Shown one piece after another: positions 1-8,009 of a DNA stretch of 32,830 bases. The stretch comes from an uncultured Saprospiraceae bacterium (GTDB taxonomy: Bacteria > Bacteroidota > Bacteroidia > Chitinophagales > Saprospiraceae). Both the position numbers and the translations under genes were made by a program. The notes under the pieces are model-generated. The model worked only from the letters and a program-made list of their open reading frames with translations, did not search any database and was not told the DNA's origin. Location: contig CALDTJ010000124.1 in assembly GCA_937924145.1 (NCBI GenBank), positions 1 to 32,830 of the forward strand. Direction: 5' to 3'. Each line of letters opens with the position of its first letter. Positions within the stretch are counted from its first letter, which is position 1.

Positions 1-418
1 AGGTGAACCAACTTATAGAATAGATTATAGCGGACCAAGAACGGGATCTGTGATAGCGACCACGACTGCGGCAAAAGCAGGAAATGGAACTATTTTAGAT
101 TTACCAGCAGGTTACTATACAATTGTTGTAACAGATAGTCGGGGTTGTTCTGCAACGGAGAGTATTACTGTTGGAGGTTTTATCTCGGATTTGACTTCTA
201 TCGTTACTCAAACGCCAGTTCAATGTGACAATATGGGGCAGATTGGTGTAGCAATCAGTGGAGGCGAACCAACTTATAGAATAGACTATAGTGGACCAAG
301 AACGGGATCTGTGATAGCGACCACGACTGCGGCAAAAGCAGGAAATGGAACTATTTTAGATTTACCAGCAGGTCACTATACAATTGTTGTAACAGATAGT
401 CGAGGCTGTTCTGATACA
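1..418 (+). repeat. 261-bp near-identical intragenic tandem repeat (SprB units)
   Basis: Bases 1-157 recur at 262-418 with an exact 261-bp (87-codon) offset. I count about six substitutions in the first 151 bases, mostly synonymous. Later repeats in the same gene are much more diverged. The left edge is cut by the window, so more copies may lie upstream. Confidence 0.9.
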
Positions 419-1846
419 GATACGGTTACTTTGGGTGGATCGATTACCGATTTAGCTTGTATAGTTTCTCAAACTCCACAAGTATGTAATACAGCAGGGA
501 GTATTGGCGTTGCCATCACTGGTGGAGAGCCGTCTTATCGAGTAGATTATAGTGGCCCAAGTTCAGGTTCTGTTGTGGCGTCTAATACTGGAAGTAGAAG
601 TGCGACAGCAGTGATTACTGATCTTTCGGCAGGCTATTACAAAATTACGGTAACGGACAGTCGAGGCTGTTCTGCTTCTGAAAATATTTCAGTAACTGGA
701 GGCAACTCTAATTTGAGTTGTGATGTTTTAGGACAACCACAAATTTGTGAGCAAAATTCTGGACTAGAAGTTACGGTTAATGGAGGTAAGCCAAATTATA
801 CTATTGCTTATAGTGGGCCTGTTTCTGGTTCTATCGCTTCAACTGGAGGTAAGCAATTTATTCCATTACCAATTGGCACTTACACCGTAACAGTAACGGA
901 TGCACAAGGCTGTTCTACGACTGAGGTTGGAACCGTTGGTCAAGGAACAAATGATCTGCACTGTAGATTAGTCAAAACTCATGCGATCTGTGATAAACCA
1001 GGAGCAATTGAGGTGATTATTTCTGGTGGAAAGCCTGGATTTACAGTTAAGTGGTCAGCAGGTCATGCGGAAGAAACAGCTTTCAGTCCTGGTTATAATT
1101 ACAAATTCGATGTACCATGTCCTGGTGATTATCATATTACCGTTATTGATGCAAATGGATGTGTGGTGATGGAGTCTACGACAATTGTTCAACTGGACAA
1201 TAATTTAGCTTATTCTTTAATTGCAAAACCTGGTATTCAAGAAGGAAATGGTTCTATTGAAGTTTATTTCCAAGCAGGAAGAGCGCCTTATACCATAGAT
1301 TTAACTGGACCTAGAAATGAGGTAATAATAACTAATGGATCTTATATTTTGAGCAATTTACCAAGTGGTAATTATTCTTTAAATATAATAGATGCTAATG
1401 GTTGTCAGAGACAAGAGTATATCGCTGTTCCTACTGTAGGTGGCGGTGATCCACCTATGGATGGTATGAAAGTCGCTTTAACGGATGACAAGCCGCTAGA
1501 GCAAGATGCTGAAATAGAAGGTGCATTAGCAGGAAATGATTCAGAATTTATTAGTACGATTCCATTTGCGAATGGAACTCAAAGTGATGAATTCATGGTA
1601 TTCCAGAATTTCCCGAATCCATTTACAAATTCAACTATAATTGGTTTCAACTTACCTCAGCCAATGAAGGCAACGATCATGATTCATGATTATTCGGGTA
1701 AGAATGTCAATACGATTGAAGCAGACTTTGCGAGAGGATATAATGAGTATGAATTGAATGCTAGTGACTTCGGAAATGGAGTATATTATTATACTATTTC
1801 TGCTGGAAAGTATTCAAAGACTACTCGTATGCTACATATTAGATAA
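2..1846 (+). CDS. SprB-repeat T9SS-secreted surface protein (5' truncated)
   Basis: The reading frame is open from base 2, so the N-terminus lies outside the window. Six consecutive SprB-type repeats of about 80-87 residues are visible. Each starts G[EK]PxYxxxYSGP, passes DLPAGxYTIxVTDSRGCS, and ends in a short Cys-containing strand. The last ~80 residues form a type A T9SS C-terminal sorting domain (FQNFPNPFTNSTIIGF, then GVYYYTISAGKYSKTTRMLHIR-like strands), so the protein should cross the outer membrane by type IX secretion and be attached or released at the surface. SprB repeats occur in gliding-motility adhesins and many large Bacteroidota surface proteins; an adhesin or structural role is inferred. 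The first two visible repeats are almost identical in DNA, which points to recent duplication. A strong terminator follows. Confidence 0.9.
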   Translation, partial: GEPTYRIDYSGPRTGSVIATTTAAKAGNGTILDLPAGYYTIVVTDSRGCSATESITVGGFISDLTSIVTQTPVQCDNMGQIGVAISGGEPTYRIDYSGPRTGSVIATTTAAKAGNGTILDLPAGHYTIVVTDSRGCSDTDTVTLGGSITDLACIVSQTPQVCNTAGSIGVAITGGEPSYRVDYSGPSSGSVVASNTGSRSATAVITDLSAGYYKITVTDSRGCSASENISVTGGNSNLSCDVLGQPQICEQNSGLEVTVNGGKPNYTIAYSGPVSGSIASTGGKQFIPLPIGTYTVTVTDAQGCSTTEVGTVGQGTNDLHCRLVKTHAICDKPGAIEVIISGGKPGFTVKWSAGHAEETAFSPGYNYKFDVPCPGDYHITVIDANGCVVMESTTIVQLDNNLAYSLIAKPGIQEGNGSIEVYFQAGRAPYTIDLTGPRNEVIITNGSYILSNLPSGNYSLNIIDANGCQRQEYIAVPTVGGGDPPMDGMKVALTDDKPLEQDAEIEGALAGNDSEFISTIPFANGTQSDEFMVFQNFPNPFTNSTIIGFNLPQPMKATIMIHDYSGKNVNTIEADFARGYNEYELNASDFGNGVYYYTISAGKYSKTTRMLHIR

Positions 1847-1919
1847 CAAATGATAGTTAGAGTAAGTATATGACTTACTTTATTAGAAGCTATCTCAAAT
1901 TGATTTAAGGAATATATAT

Positions 1920-1953
1920 AGCCCTTTTCTGATTTATCGGAAAAGGGCTTTTT
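1920..1953 (+). terminator. Rho-independent terminator after the SprB-repeat gene
   Basis: AGCCCTTTTC (1920-1929) pairs perfectly with GAAAAGGGCT (1940-1949) around a 10-nt loop and is followed by a T run to 1953. It lies about 75 bases after the stop codon at 1844-1846. Confidence 0.85.
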
Positions 1954-1973
1954 CGATTATATAAGAAATTTAT

Positions 1974-2003
1974 TTTGCACCCTAACTTAATTGTTTACTT
2001 TTG
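1974..2003 (+). promoter_or_regulatory. Bacteroidota-type promoter for the DUF3604 gene
   Basis: A TTTG -33 box (1974-1977) is followed after 18 bases by TACTTTTG (1996-2003), an exact match to the Bacteroidota -7 consensus TAnnTTTG. Transcription would start near 2008-2011, just at the beginning of the hairpin at 2011-2063. Confidence 0.55.
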
Positions 2004-2008
2004 ATGCT

Positions 2009-2066
2009 AAGTAACGAGCAAAAAAATAGCTAGGAAATGACTGAGTTATTATTTACTCGTTACTAA
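2009..2066 (+). other. 5' leader hairpin upstream of the DUF3604 gene
   Basis: GTAACGAG (2011-2018) pairs perfectly with CTCGTTAC (2056-2063). Inside it AATAGCT (2025-2031) pairs with AGTTATT (2044-2050), with one G-T pair. The predicted transcript would begin at the base of this hairpin. A similar structure, including the GAGTTATT..TCGTTACTAA right arm, occurs at 32321-32380 upstream of another gene. No known riboswitch class was recognised. Confidence 0.5.
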
Positions 2067-2118
2067 ATAGACGGCTTGGTAAAAATTAGATTTTCAGAGG
2101 CACCTCAAAAATAAATCA

Positions 2119-4029
2119 ATGGTAAATAAGAAAAATTTATTTTGGTTAAGTATCATTATCGTATTAGTTATTCTAGGATGCTTTTTTTATAAAACACTTT
2201 TCCCTGGAGGACCAGATTTATCGTTTGTTCCTAATCCAATCCGGGATCGAGCGACTAATTCTAAAAAATTGGAGGAGTCGAAGGTGACAAATCACCCACT
2301 AAAATCTGCGTATTTTGGTGATTTGCATGTTCACACCAGTTTGTCTTTTGATGCTTATATCGGTGGTACAGTAGCTACACCATCCGATGCATATCACTTT
2401 GCAAAAGGGAATCCTATTAATATTTTCGGCCAGCAAAAAAAAATGAAACGTCCATTGGACTTTGCGGGAGTTAGTGACCATGCGGAGTTTATTGGCGAGT
2501 TTTATTCTGTTCAGACTAAAGGTGCGCCTGGGTATCATGCGATGATGGCTAGAGTGTTTCGAGGGGCAGCGGATGATGAGGCAAAATCTTTAGCATTGTT
2601 TCAACGAATAAGGAAGCAAAAAAAAGGAGGGGAACGCAAGCACATGGGCTTTTTTCAAGGATTTGGAACAACGAAAAGTGCTTGGGACATGATACTGACT
2701 GCTGCGGAGGAACATTATGAACCCGGACGTTTTACTACTTTGGTCGGATATGAATGGTCTGCCTTGAAAAATGATGGACATTTACATCGAAATGTTTTCT
2801 TTAGAGATATGGTAGTCCCAGATTATCCCATAAGTGCCCTAGAGGCTCGAACAGCCGAAGAGCTCTGGGAAAATTTGGCCAAATATGAAGAAGGCGGTGC
2901 TACCGTTTTAGCCATTCCACATAATACAAATTTATCGAAAGGATTAGCCTTTCCAGATGTGAAAAATGATGGTCAACCATTGGATGCTAATTACTTGAAC
3001 GCTCGAAATAAATATGAACCTTTAATAGAAATTTTTCAAGCCAAAGGAAATTCAGAAGTGCATGCTAATTTTTGGAAAAATGATGAATTCGCTGATTTTG
3101 AAAATAATACTTACAATCCAATAAAAGAAAATAACTACGTTCGATATGCGCTCAAAAAAGGATTGGAATACAAAAGTAAGCAAGGTGTCAACCCGTACAA
3201 ATTCGGGCTAATAGGCAGTACCGATACGCATAATGCCACACCTGGTACTACCGTCGAAACAGAGCCTAATCAAAATCATACGAGAGTTGATCTAACGGCA
3301 GATGCTAGGAGAAATCGAGAATGGGTTTTATCTGGTGGCCCATTAGATAAGGGGAAAATGGTCTACGAGGCGATTAATCCAGGAGGTTTAGTAGGCGTAT
3401 GGGCTACCAAAAATACGAGAGGTGAAATCTGGGATGCGCTTAAAAGGAAAGAAACCTTTGCTACGAGTGGCGGACGTATACAAGTTCGTTTTTTTGCGGG
3501 GTATGATTTCGAAAACAAATATGATAACTACGACGATTTAGTCTCCGCAGGATACGAAAAAGGAGTACCAATGGGAAGTGACTTACCTACTTTGCCCCCC
3601 AATAAAACGGCCCCTACTTTTTTAATTTGGGCTACCAAAGATAACGAAAGTGCCAACTTGGACCGACTACAAGTCATTAAAGGCTGGTATAAAGACGGAG
3701 TACTGAATGAGCAAATTTACAATGTCGCCTTGTCAGATGATAGGGTAGTACAGAAAGACGGTTCGGTGCCCGAATTAGCAGCAGCAGTAGATTTAAAAAC
3801 TGGAGATTGGGATCATTCAAAAGGAGCGACTAGCTTGCAAACAACATGGACTGACCCTGATTTTGACCCTGCCGCCGAAGTGTTCTATTATGTAAGGGTT
3901 ATAGAATTACCCACAGCAAGATACACCCTTTGGGATGAAATAAAGGAAGGAATCAAATACCCAGCAGATGCAGAACGGACGATTAGAGAACGTGCATGGT
4001 CTTCTCCAATTTGGTATTCTCCCAAATAA
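2119..4029 (+). CDS. DUF3604 domain protein (PHP-like metal-dependent hydrolase), membrane-anchored or exported
   Basis: This 636-residue protein has a hydrophobic N-terminal segment (about residues 7-24; a Cys follows at 21 but the lipobox is poor). It is followed by DUF3604: AYFGDLHVHTSLSFDAY at 65-80, DFAGVSDHAEF further on, and LIGSTDTHNATPGT in the middle. The HxH and D/H residues are the metal-ligand pattern of PHP-type phosphoesterases. Length and motif order fit the family. The substrate is unknown; DUF3604 proteins are often exported in environmental bacteria. It is monocistronic, with its own promoter and leader hairpin. The ATG follows a 108-115 nt leader. No Shine-Dalgarno sequence is visible, as usual in this phylum. 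Confidence 0.88.
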   Translation: MVNKKNLFWLSIIIVLVILGCFFYKTLFPGGPDLSFVPNPIRDRATNSKKLEESKVTNHPLKSAYFGDLHVHTSLSFDAYIGGTVATPSDAYHFAKGNPINIFGQQKKMKRPLDFAGVSDHAEFIGEFYSVQTKGAPGYHAMMARVFRGAADDEAKSLALFQRIRKQKKGGERKHMGFFQGFGTTKSAWDMILTAAEEHYEPGRFTTLVGYEWSALKNDGHLHRNVFFRDMVVPDYPISALEARTAEELWENLAKYEEGGATVLAIPHNTNLSKGLAFPDVKNDGQPLDANYLNARNKYEPLIEIFQAKGNSEVHANFWKNDEFADFENNTYNPIKENNYVRYALKKGLEYKSKQGVNPYKFGLIGSTDTHNATPGTTVETEPNQNHTRVDLTADARRNREWVLSGGPLDKGKMVYEAINPGGLVGVWATKNTRGEIWDALKRKETFATSGGRIQVRFFAGYDFENKYDNYDDLVSAGYEKGVPMGSDLPTLPPNKTAPTFLIWATKDNESANLDRLQVIKGWYKDGVLNEQIYNVALSDDRVVQKDGSVPELAAAVDLKTGDWDHSKGATSLQTTWTDPDFDPAAEVFYYVRVIELPTARYTLWDEIKEGIKYPADAERTIRERAWSSPIWYSPK

Positions 4030-4030
4030 A

Positions 4031-4133
4031 AATGAGTAAATGAATAGATGATAAAATGAATAAATATGGGGCGTTTGTTTCCAACTTTGTACCAGATTTA
4101 GTCATTTTCTCCTATAGTCATTAGTCATTAATT
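4031..4133. repeat. Short-period inverted repeat after the DUF3604 gene
   Basis: ATGA recurs every 8 bases from 4031 to about 4065, and the complementary TCAT recurs at 4102-4130, partly with a 7-base period. The two halves face each other across about 35 bases. It resembles the cleaner 7-bp inverted arrays elsewhere in the window but is degenerate. Confidence 0.4.
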
Positions 4134-4193
4134 TTTGAAGGGTAGAGTAACGTACACCAATACCTATTGCCTTGTTTTATTTGAGTTATTATT

Positions 4194-4337
4194 GTCAACA
4201 TGTAATTCCGTGTTACTAATATCCGTGTTAAGAAATCAACATCTAATTTCGTGTTACTAATTTTAAGATCCAAAATCCGTGTGGAAATCAAAACCAGCAC
4301 GCCTGCGCATGTGGGCGGGTCCGTGTGGAGGAATCAA
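4194..4337 (+). repeat. Dispersed CCGTGT repeat family, locus 1
   Basis: It begins GTCAACATGTAATTCCGTGT, continues with ATATCCGTGTT and a second TCAACATCTAATTTCGTGTT unit, then AAATCCGTGTGGAAATCA. It ends with a small GC-rich hairpin (CGCC..GGCG, 4297-4314) and another TCCGTGTGG. Related sequence lies at 9430-9612, 28096-28265, 29846-29883 and 30127-30235. No coding potential is seen. Confidence 0.75.
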
Positions 4338-4344
4338 ATGAACT

Positions 4345-6117
4345 CTAATCCACATCTTCAACCTTCAATCGTTCCTCACTAATAAACTGCCGAATAATCT
4401 TATCCAAAGTAGAAAGAGGAACAGACCCGTTTTTCAAAACAGTATCATGAAAATCACTTAATTTAAAAGCATCTCCCAGCTCTTTTTCTGCCAACTTCCG
4501 CAATTCTCGAATTTTCAATTCCCCAATTTTATAAGAAACAGCCTGCCCAGGCCAACCTATATACCGATCAATTTCAGTGTTCACCTCATGTAAAGAAAGA
4601 GCCGTATTTTCGGACATAAACTGCACTGCTTGTTCCCTAGTCCAATCCATATAATGCATACCAGGATCAACGACCAAACGACAAGCCCGCCACATTTCAT
4701 AAGTTAACCGACCGAAATCTTCATAAGGCGTTTTATACATACCCGCTTCCTTACCTAAAAATTCTGAATATAGTCCCCAACCTTCACCAAAAGCAGACAA
4801 ATAAGTACGTTGCCGAAAATTTGGGATATTTTCCATCTCCGCTGATAGCATCATTTGTAAGTGGTGACCAGGCACACCCTCATGTAAAGACAAAGCAGGC
4901 AATACATAAAAAGGCCGACTTTCCAATTTATAAGTGTTCACCCAATATTGACCTGATTTTTGATTTTCGTAAGAACCTGGAGAATATCGACCTCCAGTAT
5001 AATTAGGAGCAAGTGCCGCAGGAACAGGCGTAACAGTCAAAGGCATTCGGGGCAATTTCCCAAAGTACTGTGGTAATTTTCCTTGCATTTCTGTCGTGAT
5101 CCATGCCGCTTGTTGTAATAATGCCTTAGGTGTTTTGGGATAAAATTGTTCGTCTGTTCTTAAGAAAGCAATGAATTCAGCGAAGGTCCCTTCAAAACCT
5201 ACTTCGTCAATAATCTGCTGCATTTCTGCTCGGATTCGCTTGACCTCTTGTTGGCCAATTTCAAAAACTTCAGTAGGCGACATATCAAAGGTCGTAAAGA
5301 ATCGGACTCGCTGCTCATAGAATTTTTTACCATCAGCAATACCTGCAATTCCTACTTTTTCTGGCGCTTTTGCTAAATATTCTTCTGCTAGAAAACTTCT
5401 AAAATTTTTATAAGCTGGTAAGATTTTTTGATCGAGTATCTCCGTAACTTTTGTCGTTTTTTCAGTATCTCCTTTTACTGCATTTAGAAAAAATAAATCT
5501 GCTTTTGGAGTATTCAAAACGCCGTCGATTAATTTGATACAGTTTTCTACCACCAACTTTGGAGAGGATTTTCCTTGCTGTTGGCCTAAACGCATTTGAT
5601 CCATTCTAGCCTGAAAATAATCGGGTAGACTGTTCAGGCGTTCAGAAAATCGTTCAAATTGCTCATTGTTGCTAACTTGCTGATTTTGAAGACTATAAAC
5701 AATACCTGCAAAAAATCCCCCTTCCGAATTTAAAGGAAATAAATGAGACTTAAAATTTAGATGATACAAGCGATCTTCGATGACTAAACTTAAAATATCT
5801 GTATTGATTTGCGCTTGTTCTTGCGCTGGATTTGGTAGAATCGCTGAGCGAGTATTAGCCAATTTTTGCAAGGCTGTTTTTTCTGCCGATAGTCTAGTGG
5901 CTAATTTTTGTAAGGCTACTTTTTCAGCAGCTAATTTTTCCTTTGAGATATTAGGCCAATCTGACGGAAAGTCTTTTCGTAGGCTTTGCCCTAATTTTTC
6001 ATAATCTTCAATGATTGATGTCAGGTTATCTTTTGTAGGCACAGGTAAAGATTGTACTGTTGTACATTTTTGCCATAAAAGACTAACGAAAATAATTAGG
6101 AAAATTGATTTTTTCAT
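4345..6117 (-). CDS. DUF885 family protein (putative secreted metallopeptidase-like)
   Basis: This 590-residue protein carries an N-terminal hydrophobic signal (residues 1-17, then Cys18 in a poor lipobox) and a DUF885 domain over most of its length. The diagnostic motif SLHEGVPGHHLQ (His412) and the downstream GEGWGLYSEFLG segment are present, giving the HE..GH / E arrangement of this gluzincin-like family. Family members are annotated as hypothetical peptidases; the substrate is unknown. An N-terminal Lys/Ala/Glu-rich stretch (about 60-90) contains a short internal repeat (AEKxALQKLA). It is the last gene of a minus-strand run, 18 bases after the acyltransferase stop, so it is probably co-transcribed. 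Confidence 0.88.
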   Translation of the reverse strand: MKKSIFLIIFVSLLWQKCTTVQSLPVPTKDNLTSIIEDYEKLGQSLRKDFPSDWPNISKEKLAAEKVALQKLATRLSAEKTALQKLANTRSAILPNPAQEQAQINTDILSLVIEDRLYHLNFKSHLFPLNSEGGFFAGIVYSLQNQQVSNNEQFERFSERLNSLPDYFQARMDQMRLGQQQGKSSPKLVVENCIKLIDGVLNTPKADLFFLNAVKGDTEKTTKVTEILDQKILPAYKNFRSFLAEEYLAKAPEKVGIAGIADGKKFYEQRVRFFTTFDMSPTEVFEIGQQEVKRIRAEMQQIIDEVGFEGTFAEFIAFLRTDEQFYPKTPKALLQQAAWITTEMQGKLPQYFGKLPRMPLTVTPVPAALAPNYTGGRYSPGSYENQKSGQYWVNTYKLESRPFYVLPALSLHEGVPGHHLQMMLSAEMENIPNFRQRTYLSAFGEGWGLYSEFLGKEAGMYKTPYEDFGRLTYEMWRACRLVVDPGMHYMDWTREQAVQFMSENTALSLHEVNTEIDRYIGWPGQAVSYKIGELKIRELRKLAEKELGDAFKLSDFHDTVLKNGSVPLSTLDKIIRQFISEERLKVEDVD

Positions 6118-6135
6118 AATGCTTAGTTTTATATT

Positions 6136-6822
6136 CTAAATTCTTGGTACTAATTTACTGCCAGTTAATTGACCTTGATATTCATTCATCCCATTTGTTA
6201 TCTGAATTTTTACCTGTTCGAAATTTTCTTTGGTTACGTAGATTGGCTCTCCATAAATGACTTTAATAGTTGAGAAAAGTGGAGGGTATCTTTTTTTATC
6301 CCAAGTATTCAATCGCCAATTACCAGCTACTTGAAAACTCAAGGGAATAATGGGCGTATTGGTTTTCATACTCATGACCAATGCACCATTTTTCATTACT
6401 CTCATAGGACCAGCAGGACCATCTGGAGAAATAAAAGTAGACCAACCTTCTGATAACCTGCTCAATACTTTGTTCAATGCTATTTTGCCGTCATGACCAG
6501 AAGCTCCGTAGGCTAATTCTTTGATCCCAATTATTCGCTTCATGATATGAACGGGCTTCATAAACCAAAGCGGAAAAGTTAACCAGATATGATTCCGTTT
6601 GAATTTAGGGTGCGTAATAAAGTAGAGCGTTAAGTTTTCATGCCAAACAGCGAAGATAAAATTAGGTGCATTATTGACATGTTCACTACCGATGTATTCG
6701 ATGCGGCACAGTTTTCTGAAAAGGAAATTGTGTAAACAAAAACCAATTCCAAAAAACCAACCAAATAGGAAGAAGAAGGGTTTTAGTAAAAATGGTATGT
6801 TGTGAACGGTGTATTTAGCCAT
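6136..6822 (-). CDS. DUF374-type lysophospholipid acyltransferase family protein
   Basis: This 228-residue protein is close to the usual DUF374 length. It has a hydrophobic N-terminus (about 10-35), the WHENL motif (His61) where acyltransferases have HxxxxD/E, GASGHDG at 107-112, and the hallmark SPDGPAGP (132-139). DUF374 proteins are membrane-associated acyltransferases related to LpxL/PlsC-type enzymes, probably acting on a lipid at the inner membrane; the acceptor is unknown. Its ATG directly abuts the TAG stop of the aminotransferase gene, and DUF885 follows after 18 bases. This implies tight translational coupling within the minus-strand operon. Confidence 0.85.
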   Translation of the reverse strand: MAKYTVHNIPFLLKPFFFLFGWFFGIGFCLHNFLFRKLCRIEYIGSEHVNNAPNFIFAVWHENLTLYFITHPKFKRNHIWLTFPLWFMKPVHIMKRIIGIKELAYGASGHDGKIALNKVLSRLSEGWSTFISPDGPAGPMRVMKNGALVMSMKTNTPIIPLSFQVAGNWRLNTWDKKRYPPLFSTIKVIYGEPIYVTKENFEQVKIQITNGMNEYQGQLTGSKLVPRI

Positions 6823-7968
6823 CTAACTTAATTTAGCTAAACGTTTTGCGGCAGCCGCTAAAGTAGATTCTTTCTTAGCAAAACATAGTCGAATCACCTT
6901 GTCTCCTGGAGGCTTAGAATAAAATGGAGAAAGCGGAATTGCTGCTACCCCAATTTCTTTAGTTAAGTATTTGGCAAACGCGGCATCTTCTAAATCACTT
7001 AATGCTTCGTAATTAAAAAGTTGGAAAAAAGTGCCTTGCGATAATTTAGGTTTCAATGGAGTGTCCTTTAAACTATCAGTTAAAAAGTCTCGTTTCCGCT
7101 CAAAAAATGCGGGCAAACTAGTATAATTTGTAGGAGTTTGGAGATGCTCTGCTAAGGCATATTGCGTAAAGGAATTCACACAAAATACATTCCATTGGTG
7201 TACATTCTTAAACTCATCCATTAGCTGTTTTGGTCCAACTGCATAGCCCATTTTCCAACCAGTACTATGAAAAGTTTTACCAAAAGAAAAAACAGCAAGG
7301 CTCTGTTGGTACAAATTTGGAAACCGTAAAACACTTTGATGAACTTCGCCATCGTAAATTAAATGTTCATACACTTCGTCACTTAAAACGATGATGTTTT
7401 TGCCTGCAACGATATTTTCCAATGCAACTAAATCTTCTTTTTTTAAGACTGTTCCCGTTGGATTGTGGGGCGTATTAATGATAATCATGCTGGTCTTTTC
7501 TGTGACCATATTTTTAATTTCATTCCAATCAATCGCATAATCAGGGTAAACCATTTGGTAGCCTTTTGGTGTAGCTCCTGCAATTTGTATAGCTGGAATA
7601 TAGCAGTCATAAGCTGGTTCTAGAATGATTACCTCGTCGCCTTCATGTACGAAAGCAGTTATGGCTGTAAAGATGGCTTGGGTAGCCCCAGCTGTTATAC
7701 ATATTTCATCTTGTGGATTGACGGTCGTATTACAAGTCAATTTTATTTTGTCACTTATTGCTTGGCGCAAATCCAATAGACCCGCCATCGGACAATATTG
7801 ATTTTTTTCACTATTGACGTATTTTACCACCAAGTCTCGTAGGCTTTCATCACAGTCAAAATCTGGGAATCCTTGCCCCAAATTGATAGCTTTATGTTTG
7901 TTTGCCAAGGCAGACATAACGGTAAAAATCGTAATGTCTGATTTTGGTAATTTTGATTTAATTTTCAT
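6823..7968 (-). CDS. Methionine aminotransferase-like PLP enzyme (class I/II)
   Basis: This is a fold-type I aminotransferase of 381 residues from the ATG at 7968. An in-frame TTG 15 bases earlier gives a longer but less likely start, because the family normally begins close to xIxSKLPxxxTTIFTVMSALA, as here. Visible motifs are NLGQGFPDF, the NPHNPTGT-type substrate loop (written NTPHNPTGTV), SDEVYEHL, and the PLP lysine in SFGKTFHSTGWKMG (Lys231). The closest families are YbdL-type methionine aminotransferase and kynurenine aminotransferase, so exact substrate use is inferred. It lies 41 bases after the class V enzyme and abuts the acyltransferase gene. Confidence 0.87.
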   Translation of the reverse strand: MKIKSKLPKSDITIFTVMSALANKHKAINLGQGFPDFDCDESLRDLVVKYVNSEKNQYCPMAGLLDLRQAISDKIKLTCNTTVNPQDEICITAGATQAIFTAITAFVHEGDEVIILEPAYDCYIPAIQIAGATPKGYQMVYPDYAIDWNEIKNMVTEKTSMIIINTPHNPTGTVLKKEDLVALENIVAGKNIIVLSDEVYEHLIYDGEVHQSVLRFPNLYQQSLAVFSFGKTFHSTGWKMGYAVGPKQLMDEFKNVHQWNVFCVNSFTQYALAEHLQTPTNYTSLPAFFERKRDFLTDSLKDTPLKPKLSQGTFFQLFNYEALSDLEDAAFAKYLTKEIGVAAIPLSPFYSKPPGDKVIRLCFAKKESTLAAAAKRLAKLS

Positions 7969-8009
7969 GTTAAAATTTTTCAAACCTCTAGTGGATTTAT
8001 CATTTACGA

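Noticed and set aside
7969-7983. TTG start five codons before the methionine aminotransferase ATG
   Set aside because: The ATG at 7968 matches the usual family start and needs no alternative codon.
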